Below, one piece after another: positions 33,157 to 44,891 of a DNA stretch of 47,354 nucleotides. Source of the stretch: Thermomucor indicae-seudaticae (Eukaryota > Mucoromycota > Mucoromycetes > Mucorales > Lichtheimiaceae). The DNA is taken from positions 1 through 47,354 of the forward strand of contig JSYX01000253.1 in assembly GCA_000787465.1 (NCBI GenBank), read 5' to 3'. Made by a program: the position numbers and the translations under genes. The notes beneath the pieces are model-generated. The model saw nothing but the letters and a program-made list of their open reading frames with translations. It did not search any database and was not told where the DNA came from. Numbering within the stretch: position 1 is the stretch's first letter; each line of letters begins with the position of its first letter.

Positions 33157-34347
33157 TCATATCACGTTGTTGTAGTTGGGATCACATTCGATCTCGACCT
33201 CCTTGACGTAAGCGCTGATGACGCTGTGCTGCGACCACTGAAACGGTCAATGAAGAGTTAGACATATCAGCTGTCATTCTCGACACTGGTAGACACTCAC
33301 ATCAATTGGGCCTCGAGACCATTGAGCTGTACCGGATTCGATGCTGCCGTCCCAAAGACCAATTTGTACGCGTCTATACCAGTTCTTAGCATCGCACGTC
33401 TCGTATGTTTGGAAAAAGAACAATTACGATGGCAGATTGGGATACTTGCAGACTCCATCGTCACCGCATGTTTCTTTTCTCTCCTTGGTCCGTACAAGGT
33501 TGCCATCAATGAACCACTGGATGCGCTCAGGACCCCTATTTCAAACAGCATAAAGTTCCATTAATTCCAAGTTATATGGAGCAATGTTTCGTGCGTACCA
33601 CTCAATGGTGTACTTGTGGAAGTCTTCAAAGGTCGGTTTCCCAGCCACTTCGTGATAACCGCCGTTAATGGTGTAGAGTGGATTATGGCCCCAAAAGTAA
33701 TTGCTCCTATCAACCAACCCAGCCGCATTCAATTCAAACGCATTCTTTCGAAAAGATATGTGCTTAGACTTACTGAGCATGATTAGCGTCGCCTGAATAT
33801 CGACGATTAATATAATCAGATTTGGCAAGTTTAGAGGTTGGGAGCGAGCTTACCTCCTAAAAGTTCAAAGTCGATTTCGTCGCCACCATCGGCAAGAAGG
33901 ATGACAGCTGTAATTGCGCCTCCAACGCTGGCGGACTTGACGGTAGCCGAAACGCGACCATAGCGCATATAAGTGGATGCATTGAAGGTTGGACCGCGTC
34001 CTTCGTACTTGTTGTATGGCAAATCTAAATGTACAGAGAAGCAATTAGTGTTTTTGATCGGGAAGTAAAAAACAAAAGAGAAACAAATTACTTTGAGCGT
34101 CATGCATTCGAACATAGTTGATGGGAGGCACGAGGTTCATCTTGACACCATCCGAAGTAATTTCATAAGTATCCTGGTAACTGTTCTCCGCAAGCCATCC
34201 CGCAGCGGATCGGGAGAAATCCGTGTGATAGTTGCGACAGTCAATCTTGTCTTCTCGCTCCGTCAGGAAGCGCGCATAGGCTTGAGCCTCAGGGCGTTGT
34301 TGCAAGAAAAGCAGGGCACAGAAGAAAAGTGCGATTAATTTGCGCAT
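33157..34347 (-). CDS. Secreted GH16 transglycosylase, CRH/Utr2 type
   Basis: Seven exons: 34347-34092, 34024-33854, 33792-33774, 33706-33599, 33535-33428, 33373-33301 and 33237-33157; 271 residues. CRH enzymes join chitin to beta-glucan in the fungal wall. A signal peptide (MRKLIALFFCALLFLQQRPEAQA) precedes the GH16 fold; the catalytic strand is DEIDFELLGG with both acids, followed by IEWGPERIQWFIDG, YPNLPSRVQIGLWDG and GPIDWS. No CBM18 chitin-binding module and no GPI signal are present, so the product should be freely secreted or loosely wall bound. Exon 3 is a 19-nt microexon (GDANHAQ spans its junctions). Intron 5 was placed by restoring YPNLPS|RVQ, equivalent to the YPxTPM motif; other joins gave stops or poorer sequence. 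Confidence 0.85.
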
Positions 34348-35782
34348 GTGTGCAAAGAGTAAAAAGAGAGAGAGGGAATGTGGTGAAGAAGAGACAGAAA
34401 TCAGAGATCATTTTATATCGTTTGTGTGGATCTAATGTGTCGCCAAATAACAGAATTTGTGTCCTGTAGTATCCTCGGGGGTCTTGGATTCAAGGAGAAT
34501 ATGTCTTACTTCTTCGTCCAGTAATAATAAAACCCGTATTCTAATATTTGCTGGGGCAGAATTGTTCCTTTTAGGAACTTTATTTGGTGCTGCTATCTAT
34601 CACACAATCAGTACAAATTTCTATGGACTTATACCAGGTTGATGATACGTGTCTATCATTGAAATTCGCCGTTGAAGATACAGGCATGTTTCACTATATC
34701 CCCGACGAGGGTACGTCAATCTGTATCTAATGCAACGCGGGTAGTAAGTGTCCGTGCCAAATTTTGACCAGCAGAATGTGTCCAACGCATACTGTCCGTC
34801 AACTGCCCGCGTCCCGTGCTAGCATTTGAAGAAAGATCTCTATTGCTTGGTCTAAGCTCGGTTGCGTGAACAGGCGCTAAGCGAAGTCTTTAATATATCA
34901 CTTACAAGTACGTTGGTGATGACTTTAGGTATGCGTCATTATGCTCTCTTCTTATGCCGACCGTAGTGGTGATGGCTACGGAAAACGCTGTACTTGCACA
35001 CGAAAGGAGCATACGTCATATCAGTGTCTTTGACAAATATTCGCTGCGTCATGTCTAAGCTGCTCTCCAGTCGATCAGTAATAGATAACAACAATTGACT
35101 CCGCTTATGGAGAAGAGAGAGAGTGTGTGGGGGGGGGACATTAGGATGCTTAGAAACTTTGAGAGATAAATGAGAAGTGATATGGCAACAAGAAGGACGA
35201 TAAATTAATATACCGGTGTCTTTTATGCGCGTACGGTCATGATAAGTAACAAAAAGCAAACTACTAGGTGTGTAGCAAACAAACAACTACCCAATTGTCT
35301 GATGTCGGTGCATTGATCTGATGCCCAAAAGTCCAGTAGCACTTAAAACAGAAGGCTTGCTCTGAATAAGCTCTTTGCTCGGTGATGAAGGCTAGCCATC
35401 ATAAAACTTGTATAAGACATTCAAAAAAATAGTTACGTCAAAGCGTGCATTTGCGTTTCAGTAAATGTTCAAGCATTACCAACAGAGGTCGGATCGGGTC
35501 AGATCACGCGCAGGCCATTGGTTTCAGGCCATGGGTTTTGTCTGACTCCTGATCAGGTCACCGGTTTCGGGCTAATAAATGTATGTCCTGACCTGATTCC
35601 GAGTCCTAACCGCAAGGCATTGTCCAAATATCTGTAATTCGAAAACTCGTCGATTAGATATGAATAGCTAAAAATCCTGTATACACTTTGCTTTGTAATT
35701 AAAGTTATCGCTACAAGATAAACGCATGATGAAGATACAAATGACAAGGATAAGTTAAATATCTGGCGGCTCAGGTACGATA
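34348..35782. other. Intergenic between the GH16 and transporter genes
   Basis: About 1.4 kb with no gene I can support. A short poly-G run (35131-35138) and a GA-rich stretch precede a region at 35480-35610 with repeated GGGTCAG, CAGGTCACC and CCTGACC words of low complexity, probably decayed repeat sequence. The left end is the promoter of the GH16 gene. Confidence 0.4.
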
Positions 35783-35810
35783 CTAGTGCTTTGCCACAGG
35801 GACTTGGTTT

Positions 35811-37838
35811 TTAGTCGAGTTTTCTAGATACAAAACAGCGCACTGTGTGTAAGCAAGTTGTTGAAGGAGATACCAAGTCGCTACAGACTTACCATCCAGT
35901 CCTGACTCTTTTTGTTCCGGCTTGTCTTCCTTTTGGTTATTATCCGAAAGACCAAACCCTTTCATAGGGATTGTAAAGGCAAAAGTCAAGATTGAAATGC
36001 AAACAGAGATGATCGACAAAACCTTTTGTGTTTCTCCATAGGCTTCCACGACGCCTTGATATTGATCGTCCGGTAGACTGGTCGCATAAAAGATGTCACC
36101 CATGATTTCTTCTTGGTCGTACTGACCTGGTACGTACTTGGCCAATTGGCCAGGGAGCATTTGGTTCCAAATGGCGCCGGCCATGGTGGACCCGATACTG
36201 GCTGCGATGGACCCGCCAAGTTGGTACAGAGACGTGACCATTGCCAAATCATTATGAGGAACAGAGCTCTGAATGGCCACCGTAATGGGAATATCCATCA
36301 TCCCCGATCCGACGCCCGCAATGGCCTGGGATATCACCACAAACGCATCGGATGAACTCGGCAGACGAGCTGGGATCATCAATCCAACGCCCAAAATCAT
36401 CAACGCGATCCCTACCCACACATACGGACGCCACACGCGCGTCCGCATCATCAGGTAGCCGACAAGCAATTGGACGATAAGATAGGCCACATTGTACCCA
36501 CGTTGCATCCAAGTGGCGGTCTGTGAGTCGATCTTGCGAGACACCATCAGATAGCTTGAGAAATATTGCCAGTTGGTCGATGAAATGATGGTGACCGTCG
36601 ATGTCGCGCAGACGCCCCAAAGGGGTGTCTTGTTGGGCCAATTCATCATCGGCACTAGCGGGTTTTCGGCAAACTTCCATTCCCATACAAAGAACAAGAC
36701 CCATGCCACTACCCCTCCGCACAAAGAACCGAGCGTGCGTGCTATTTTCCTTGTTTCAGCAAACACCTGGGTGCAAGCAATACGCAGAATAAACTTACAA
36801 TTCGTCCATCCTCCCCATGTGGACAGCGCCAAAACCAGTGGTAATAGAATCATGGTAAGACCGCCAACAAGAAGGATGCATCCAACAAGATCGATCGCGA
36901 CAAGGTAAAACCGAATACTATGCCAAAGACTGCGGTGACTGTCGCGCTCACGCTTGGCTTGTTTGTATTCATCGTACAGGCCCCGTTTGAAGACCTTGAA
37001 TTGTGTGCGCCATAGGCCACAGACAAGCGGAAGGTTGCCGACAAGCAAGACGATCGGAAGATGGCCGTAGCCCCATCGCCATTGGCCTTGGTTGACAAGA
37101 GACTGTGCGACGATAGGCGGTACAAAGATATTGATCAACTGAGGGATCTGATACAGACCATGGTAGAATCCTCGTTGAACAGTCGTAGTCATATCTGTTT
37201 TTTTCGCTTTGAATGTTAGGGCAAGCAAGGTAACAGGATTAGTTATCATTACCTCCAACCAGGATGGGTCCAATGATAGTGACGCCAGCATAGCCAAAAG
37301 TATACACCACTTGGCCACCCTACTCTCTCAGGACTTCCTTTAGACCTTTCCTGTTGCTGAAATTGACGTACAGGACATTTACCACAATCGTGCCAAAGTT
37401 GTTCGCGGTTGCCATAATGACATAAGAGACCACGTAGAACACCATGGCAATCGTAAAGGCCTCGATCCTGCCAATCAGATCCGACAACTTTGAGTAGGTT
37501 GGGAACAAGACAGATTGCAGGATATAGGTCACAGTGCTAAGGACACTGGTAATGTGGGTGGCCATAAAGATACTGGTAACATTTGGTAGCATGGTGTAGC
37601 CAAGATTGGTTTCCCATGTCGTTGTCCATGACAGCAAGATAAGACTATACAAAGAGAGCGCGTATATGTATCAGAGTGGGAATTACGGGGACAGCATGCA
37701 AAGTTACATAGAGACATACCCGGCAAAGATAATGAGCATATCCCATTTGGTCCAGACCTTTCGGATAAGCTCGGCTTTCTTTACGCCTGGCAGTGCCAAT
37801 GTCTGCTGTTCTTGTTCTTGTTTGACCTCTTCCGCCAT
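35811..37838 (-). CDS. MFS transporter, siderophore-iron (SIT/DHA2-like) type
   Basis: Exons 37838-37720, 37644-37368, 37319-37253, 37194-36799, 36741-35893 and 35842-35811 give 579 residues. About 12-14 membrane helices are visible; the cytosolic N-terminus starts MAEEVKQEQEQQ. The helix 1-2 region (WDMLIIFAGLILLSWTTTWE), the A-loop SKLSDLIGRIEAF and ISQAIAGVGSGMMDIPITVA, QSSVPHNDLAMVTSLYQLGG fit the siderophore-iron transporter branch of fungal MFS proteins, which import iron chelates with protons. The substrate cannot be read from sequence. Intron 3 uses donor GTCAAT, chosen because it keeps frame at NVLY|GGQVVYTFGYAG. If the last intron (35892-35843) is retained the protein ends at 35783 with 26 more residues, so the C-terminus is uncertain. 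Confidence 0.8.
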
Positions 37839-38799
37839 GATCACAGAGAGAAAAAAGAAGGAAGAAAGAGGAATTCGTCGTATCTATTTAGAGCCTTTCT
37901 ATTAAGATATTGTTCATATTGGCAATGGGCTGAATGGTGGAGTCGGAAAAAATCTCGAACACGGCTATCTGATGATCTGATTAAGAAAGAAAAGGTAATG
38001 GACGACCTCCTTACTGTACATTTTGACTCGTCGAAGCAATCGAATATGTGGATTATTACGTCAATACGGTTCTTGCGTTATAAGCAGCCGAACAACGGTT
38101 CATGTCTTCTTCACCCTGTCTTGCTACAATTGAATCAGTTTTGAGTTTTCCCGATCACCCTCTTTATACACAGAGTCACCAGAAAACTTTCGTTCCAGGG
38201 TTACACAGACCAGAACATCTTACCATTGATACGGACATTCTTCTTTGCCCCACACATTGGCGAATATGATATACTGAGTGCATGATCGTACATAGATAAT
38301 CCCCGTTGAAACATGGCTGCCAACTAGCAGCACGCTCATGTTAAACAGTTGGGCCTTGCTCACTATTATGACACTCGTTCTCTGACTGGGGCGAACCCGC
38401 GTCCAGCATTATCGTCTGATCTTGCCTTGTACGACTGTCATTCTCCAGTTACATCAACTTGTTATGAATTTCGAAGATGAGCTGCGGTCAACAGAAGGCA
38501 ATTTGCGCTGGTCAGAAGAAAGTGCTGCTTCGGATGTCTGGACTCGATCGTAAGACCACATAAAGAATCGTACTTGCGCAGGAACGTCCTCTAGCTAATG
38601 CTTCCGTCTGTTGAAAACTCATATCAAACCATATGCAACGTAACCTTGTACCGGTCCTGAAGAGGTGGGATAAGGATATCACTTGTTGTTTGCAGTAAAT
38701 ATGGGCATAAATACAAGGCAATGTTAGGGATTATAGATATAAAGTTTCTACTAGATATACATTGACAAAAAGATAAAGAATGGGGGATAAGATTGCCAG
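37839..38799. other. Promoter region of the transporter gene and 3' flank of RAB18
   Basis: About 960 bp without a supported gene. Short frames have no recognisable features. Confidence 0.4.
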
Positions 38800-39677
38800 C
38801 TAGCAGCTGCAAGTGCTATACGCACTAGTATCTTGTTGGCTCGATTCGACTCGAACCGTGGAAGCTGGTGCAGCTTTTTTCTGCCATAAACTTGGCATCT
38901 CAATGATCTATGAACCAGCAGTAAGTCATCTAATACTGACGTTAACTTCCTTCTCGGTCCATTACCTTTGTTACTAGTTCTTCAAAAACATCTCTGACAC
39001 CGACACTGGTCTTTGCACTGCACTCAATAAACAACGTCTGCAGTTTACGCGCCATTTCTGCTCCTTCTTTGTAACTGACCGCGCGTGATGATTCCTTGTC
39101 CACCTTGTTTCCCACAATCATCTTTACTACGTCCGGACTCGAACAGTAGGTGTTGACTTCTTTCCACCAAGTGTTCATCAGTGCCTCAAAGGATTCACGA
39201 TTTGTTACATCGTACACTTATTGTTCTTCTTAGCACTTCTTTTGATAATAAATGAAACCAAGAAACTTTATATAGATACCTAGAATAACGCCTTGGGCAC
39301 CCCGGTAATAGGATGAAGTCAGGGTACGGAATCTCTCTTGGCCAGCCGTGTCCTATAATAACGGTCCCATCAGTTTACTGGCCTTCACACAGCTTGAGAT
39401 ATATAGACGAGAGTTACCCATATTGTCAACTTGTATGTTTGACTATCAATATTCATCATACTCACTTTAAAGTCAACACCTTTTTGCCAGAAAGTTGTCA
39501 TGAGATTCAATTCAAATCCATCGACTCACTGTATAAAGCGTTTATGTTACCAATCGTAGCAGATACTTCTTCGGGAGGCAAAAACGAATCGTCGGTAAAC
39601 CGTAAAAGCAAAGAGCTTTTGCCTACGTTGGAATTGCCGATAAGTAGAAGCTTGAGTGTCGGTACTGATTGCGGCAT
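38800..39677 (-). CDS. RAB18: Rab18-type small GTPase
   Basis: Five exons, 39677-39551, 39479-39418, 39352-39280, 39216-38966 and 38907-38800, give 206 residues, the same as human Rab18. Rab18 works on ER and lipid-droplet membranes. Motifs: [14 protein letters not shown] (P-loop), SATIGVDFKV (switch I), [12 protein letters not shown] (switch II), GNKVDKE and ECSAK for guanine. The stretch FTDDSF and the C-terminal KIIEMPSLW (compare KIIQTPGLW) favour Rab18 over Rab1/8. The protein ends CSC, a double-cysteine prenylation site, where animal Rab18 ends in a CaaX-like CSVL. The last intron was placed to restore KIIEMPSLW; reading through AAG|GTAATG instead ends at once. Confidence 0.92.
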
Positions 39678-39844
39678 CAAAATGTTAAAAGAGCACAGGT
39701 AACAGAGGTTGTCTGTCCATTTTCAGGTGATACGTACACTTGTGTAACTATGCAGCTGCGCGGTTGCAGCGGTACAGTAACAAAGGAATTTTTATGTTTC
39801 GTACATAATGCAAGGCAAAAACAATACAATAATATGAATGCTTT

Positions 39845-41191
39845 CTAAGTAGTCTTTTTGTTATGGTTAACGTAGCCGACACCGACACAAGTTAATATAA
39901 ACGTATTTGTCTCTTCATCCGGTTTTATCTTGTATGCCACTCCAAAAAACGCTTTGATATCACGAAGGTATTGAATGCTATGGAACTTGTCAATCAGAGC
40001 ATGATTATTCACATGCCGTCCTTTACAATACTTACGTAAATGGAGACAGCGGCCCAGTTCTTACTTTGCCAACGTCTTCAGGGCTAAGAATCATCAACAG
40101 TAGGTTCAACCACTGACTTGATGTATCCACACATCCACCCTTGCTAATTTCCCGTAGCAACAATTTGGCCGCAACAAGACCCACATCCTCTGCCGTCTCA
40201 CCCGGTTGTGCTGCTTTTTCCGCTGATAAAAGGGCACCCGTTGTTGATTCAGCTACCAAAGACAATGCAAAACCTGGGGATCTATTCCATGCAACGCTTA
40301 GACAACAAATTATATTGACTGCATCTCTTGACTGAACTTACTTTCCACTCTCGGCACCTTTATATACATCGGTATAAATGTACACATCGGGAATGTATCG
40401 ATTCAGTACAGATCGTGCAGACTCGACCAGTCGATTGGCAGTCTGTGGTGATACTCGGGTACAATAAGCAATGCCACGTATCCGCTTAATTCGACCTTCG
40501 TCAATGAATTGAACGGGTTTTAATTGTCGTACGCTGCAGCAATTAAATATGACTTCGCCTCCACCTAGAGGTGGTGCACCACGCTTTGTGATCTAAACTT
40601 TGCTTCCCCTGGTGAGTCATACTTTAGTGTATTCCCAGTACTGTTCAATCAATCACCTTTAATTCCACGTTTTCTTCAATGCCGAACCGTTTGAGCTGTG
40701 GTAACAGTACCGTACGAATGATATCCACCGAATTGTCAATATGGTCTGTCGTGATGCCTTTTAGATGGAGTACAAATGGCTTTTTGGAAAACGGCGCCAG
40801 CGCAATCATGGGTTCCAGGTAATAGCTGATACTTCGTTCTGTACCGCAATCGTGTTCGATCCGTCCTCCTTGAATCGATCCAGGTTTGTAAATGATGGAT
40901 GTACCCGTATAGCTGATTTCGATCGTCGATCCATTCGTCACCTTTTCCAACAGCTTCAGAAAGTTGGCCTCGTATTCTAACGGTTGTTATTGTTATCGGT
41001 CGCTTTTAGCTTTAGAAAGAACGTGGCCCTGAGAACAAAAGAGTAGATATCAATGTTGTACCTCGTATACCGGGATCATGATCTTCTGAACGAATCTTAT
41101 CAATTCGTACAATACGTCCGCTTAACGTTGCGAGAATGAGCCGTTGCCGAAGATAACTGTGTCCTTCAAACTTGAGTAACTTGCTGCTCAT
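39845..41191 (-). CDS. RCL1: RNA 3'-terminal phosphate cyclase-like protein Rcl1
   Basis: Five exons, 41191-41062, 40976-40657, 40592-40342, 40281-40036 and 39977-39845, encode 359 residues. Rcl1 partners Bms1 in the U3 processome and is needed for pre-18S rRNA cleavage at site A2. Family sequence is continuous: FEGHSYLRQRLILATLSGR at the start, EKVTNGSTIEISYTGTS, YKPGSIQGGRIEHDCG, ITKRGAPPLGGGEVIF, SPGFALSLVAEST, IQYLRDIKAFFGV. The catalytic His of true RNA cyclases is not expected in Rcl1. The length matches yeast Rcl1 (367). It is head to head with SMD3. Confidence 0.93.
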
Positions 41192-41356
41192 TGCTTATTA
41201 TGCAACCTTGAGAAGGCCAGAAAAAAAGTTGTCTTTTGGGAGCAATTTTCGACACCCGCCTAACCGACTGGCCCAAAGCAAGCCACCGCGTTAAGCGGCC
41301 AATATGCCGTTACGGCACACTTCCTACTTTCTTTCTGTTTCGTATTCTGATTGATA
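41192..41356. promoter_or_regulatory. Divergent promoter of RCL1 and SMD3
   Basis: 165 bp separate the start codons of an rRNA-processing gene and a spliceosome gene. Shared control is inferred from spacing; no motif is identified. Confidence 0.5.
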
Positions 41357-41871
41357 ATGTCAACCATCGGCGTACCCATCAAATTGCTCCATGAAGCGCA
41401 AGGTCACATCATTACTCTAGAATTAAAGACGGGTCAATTATACCGTGGCAAACTGGTGGCCGGTAATAATCAATACTGCCCGAATGACGAAAGCACACGC
41501 ACTCTTACATATCTCTATTTCTTATGTAGCCGAGGATAACATGAATATTCAGCTGGCCGAAATCACAGTAACCGCACGCGATGGACGTGTTTCGCAATTA
41601 GATCGAGTGTACATTCGCGGATCCAACGTACGATTCTTTATTGTTCCAGACATGCTTAAAAATGCACCAATGTTCAAGCAAGTGGGTCCTGGTGCGCTCA
41701 AGGGTCGTGGTATTGGTTTGGGTCGAGGACGAGCCACTGTTGCGCGCGCTCAAGGTAAACCTACTATTGTCACTTGATTGACACTGTAACAAAACTAATT
41801 GACTTCATCGCATAGCACGAGGCAGAGGACGTGGTTTCCGTGGACGGGGAGCAACAGTTATTCGTCGCTAA
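41357..41871 (+). CDS. SMD3: Small nuclear ribonucleoprotein SmD3
   Basis: Three exons, 41357-41462, 41530-41754 and 41816-41871, give 128 residues, normal for SmD3. It is one of seven Sm proteins ringing U1, U2, U4 and U5 snRNA. Sm1 motif: [29 protein letters not shown]; rebuilt [12 protein letters not shown]; Sm2: [20 protein letters not shown]. The C-terminus has RG repeats ([12 protein letters not shown]), usual targets of arginine methylation, ending VIRR. Intron 2 has a CTAAT branch word near 41795. Confidence 0.95.
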
Positions 41872-42057
41872 AATATATACAAACGAGGAAGGGGATATAT
41901 CTTTTATTCTGCAATACATGCCGCTCGTCGCTTTACAGCATTTCGTCTTTTCTCTATCTCTCTCTTTGACACATGACTTGTTATATAAAGACAGCCAAGG
42001 AAAAAAAGAACAAGACTGCTGACATGGTTGGGAAAAGCGCTTTCTTTCTATCTATGT

Positions 42058-44674
42058 TTACAGCTTTACTTTGCCAGCTTCAAGTTGAGCATAATCTTCT
42101 TTTGCAAACGGAACATACGTGTCACCCTTGAGCCAGAAGATCGGATCGCCGGGGATCTTGTCCAAGTCGATCCCTTGATTTCGAAACTCGACCTTTTGTT
42201 GCTTAAAGGTGCCCGTGAGCTCCATGGCAGGCACAAATCGGATAAAGACTGGAATCGCGTAGCGTGGTAATTTGCGCCGCAGGTATTGGTAAAAGTCCTG
42301 GAAATCGAGTTGCTGTGTGTTCTTATCGAGTACAATGGCGGCCATACCGGCGCGACCGTCATGGTGCGGGACCAGCGTGCCGTACACATTGGCCTCGGCA
42401 ATACCCGGGTAAACACCCACCACTTGAGCGACTTCGGTCGTGGCCACATTTTCGGATTTCCATCGGAACGTGTCGCCAACGCGATCACCAAAGTAATAGA
42501 ATCCGTCTTGATCCATCTTGAGCAAATCGCCGCTGCGGAAGTAACTGGACCACAAACGTTAAGCTGTTGAATTGAGTTTGGATGCAAAGAAGGGAAAAAA
42601 GGTACTTACGCGTCACCCCTTTGACACACGTTCTTTAGAATCTTTTTCTGGGTTGCTTTTTCGTTCTTGTAGTAACCGTCGAATGTCAGTGCTTCTTGGT
42701 TATCGATACGGACAAGTAGTTCGCCTTGTTCACCGGCTTTGCACTATATATATAAGCACCGTCAATACAGGGCGAACACACAAGCAAGAGGTCATACTAT
42801 ATATTACCAAGACGCAGAAACCATCCGGACCACGCAGAGGTTCTTCTGTAATCGGATCGATCTTGATCAACTTCAATTCACGTCGTAAAGCCCGAAACAA
42901 GTATCCTCGATGACCGACCGAGCCAGCACCAAATGGACCTCTGTTCAGGTTGAACAAGGTCGTAGGTGCTTCTGTTGCAGCATAAAATTCGCATATCTCG
43001 GGTATTCCAAATCTATTATTATTATTATGAGCCAAATTGGCAAGTAGCCACAAGTTAGAATTTACTTTTTACCTGTCTCTAAAACGCGTCCATACATCAG
43101 GACGCATACCATTGCCATACACCAGACGAACATGATGACTGCGCTCCTTTGGATGATGAGGTTGGCTCAAAAGGTATCTGCAAAACTCGCCAATGTAGGT
43201 AAAAACCGTAACATTGTATCGCGCACAGTCGTCCCAGAAACGACTTGCTGAAAACTTGCGGCCGAGTACAATGGTAGCCCCCGCCTGAAGGGTCACTGCA
43301 GTGGTGACAATGACTATAACACAGTTAAATAATAAATGACGGAGGAGCTTAAAGGGATCTTCTTTTTTCTAGGGCACGTACTTCCCGAACTATGGTAAAG
43401 TGGCAACACACAGTAAACTCGGTCGTCCGGTCTGAGTCCCGTCACACCGGAATACATGTTGGCACCAACTAAGTCATTGTGTCCTCAATAGCCCGCCAAG
43501 GACAAAAGACTCTGAGCAAATCAAACTTACAGTTGATGCGTACATGTTGACTTAACGCAGCCTTTGGTAAACCCGTAGTCCCACTTTCACAATTCAATAT
43601 GTTAATGCCTCAGTGAAGTCAACTTCCTTCCTGTTTGATGTTTTTCTTTTACCTGGTATAAATCAACATGGCTGGATCAGAGCTCACAACACCCTTCAAC
43701 AACTCTTCATCGGTGTCTTTATCTGAATATCCGGCCAAGACGCTGGGTGTCAGGGTAGGCGCACCAATCGATAGTGTAGCCAACTCTTGAGTCTCTGTAT
43801 CCTCGCCATATGCAAATAGTTCAATATCAGCTTGTTTTAACTGATCGGCAATGGTTGCAACTTGCTGTTCATAGCACGGATCAAACACAAACACTCTTGC
43901 ATTGGCCACCTTGATACAATGCAACAACGAATTCTCGGATAAATTAGTATTGATCAGTGCCGGTGTGGCTCCAATCTTGAGCACGGCCAGCCACATGATG
44001 TAAAACGTCGGGTGGTTTTGGTGCATCATACACACAATATCTAATCACACAACGTCGTCCCATTTACTACTGTTCCTCCTTTGTTGTTAGCATAGTTGCT
44101 TCTTACCTTTTCTTTTGACATTCTTTTCCAAAAGCCAATGTGCCTATTAATTAGAGATGTTTCCATTGAATACACCTCTCTTTCTTCTGTCCAATTTTGT
44201 TATTACCAGCCGATTTGATGCTAAACGACGTTCCCGTTTAATTTAAAGTGCTGTTTGTGTCACACTTGTTTTTCCAACAGCGCGCCTTACCTTTTTCGAG
44301 TTGACGGAAAGTGTAGGATTTGTCTTCAAAGACCACAAAAATCCGGTTGGGGTCAGCCTTGGCTTTAGCTCTGAACCGGTAATATAAATGGAGTTTATCC
44401 TGCCACGTCCATAATCGATGACTATAACCATCAAACGTCAGATACCAGCAGACTCTCTCTCTGTACGGTGGAGATCTATTTACTATATCATGGCAGTGGC
44501 ACCGGCGCGTAACTGATGCAGATCCCGACCTAACAAAAGCCGAGAATCAAGATACATGCTACCGAGTAATCCACCAATTCCAGCAGTCGCAATCGATAGT
44601 ATAGCGTCTGTTTATCATTATCATTAGTCCCACACTTGACAACAATGACGCTCTTGCATGGTACCTGAATCCAT
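42058..44674 (-). CDS. FAT1: Very-long-chain acyl-CoA synthetase / fatty acid transporter, FAT1 (FATP) family
   Basis: Twelve exons: 44674-44665, 44607-44484, 44421-44291, 44220-44207, 44143-44107, 44040-43653, 43583-43531, 43468-43382, 43313-43073, 43012-42808, 42743-42610 and 42544-42058; 636 residues. FAT1 proteins take up and activate long-chain fatty acids with ATP and CoA. An N-terminal hydrophobic stretch (SIATAGIGGLLGSMYLDSR) precedes the AMP-binding motif YTSGTTGLPKAALSQH, LPLYHSSG, EFYAATEAPT, SGDLLKMDQDGFYYFGDRVG and DFQDFYQYLRRKLPRYAIP. All joins are in phase. Exon 1 has 10 nt and exon 4 only 14 nt; both are needed to recover MDSDAILSIATAG and EKASNRLAHW. The C-terminus KVKL is weakly like a peroxisomal PTS1 signal. 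Confidence 0.9.
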
Positions 44675-44891
44675 ATTGGTTGGGGTTCAAGTGGTACGAA
44701 GAAAAAAAAATTGAAGGAAGAGAAAAAGGTCATCTCTTACAGGTATATATGCCTTTGCCAGATTAATCACATGCGATTTATCTTCCGATCAAAAACAGGT
44801 TCGCCAGAAAGGTTTATTTAACCCTTTTGTGAAGTACCAAATTCAGCTTTCTTTTGATGACAGAATTGATGGAAAACGAAAAAGGAAAAGC

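Noticed and set aside
35480..35610. Telomere-like or structured GGGTCAG repeat array
   Set aside because: The words are irregular and mixed in strand; no unit repeats cleanly, and fungal telomere repeats (TTAGGG) are absent.
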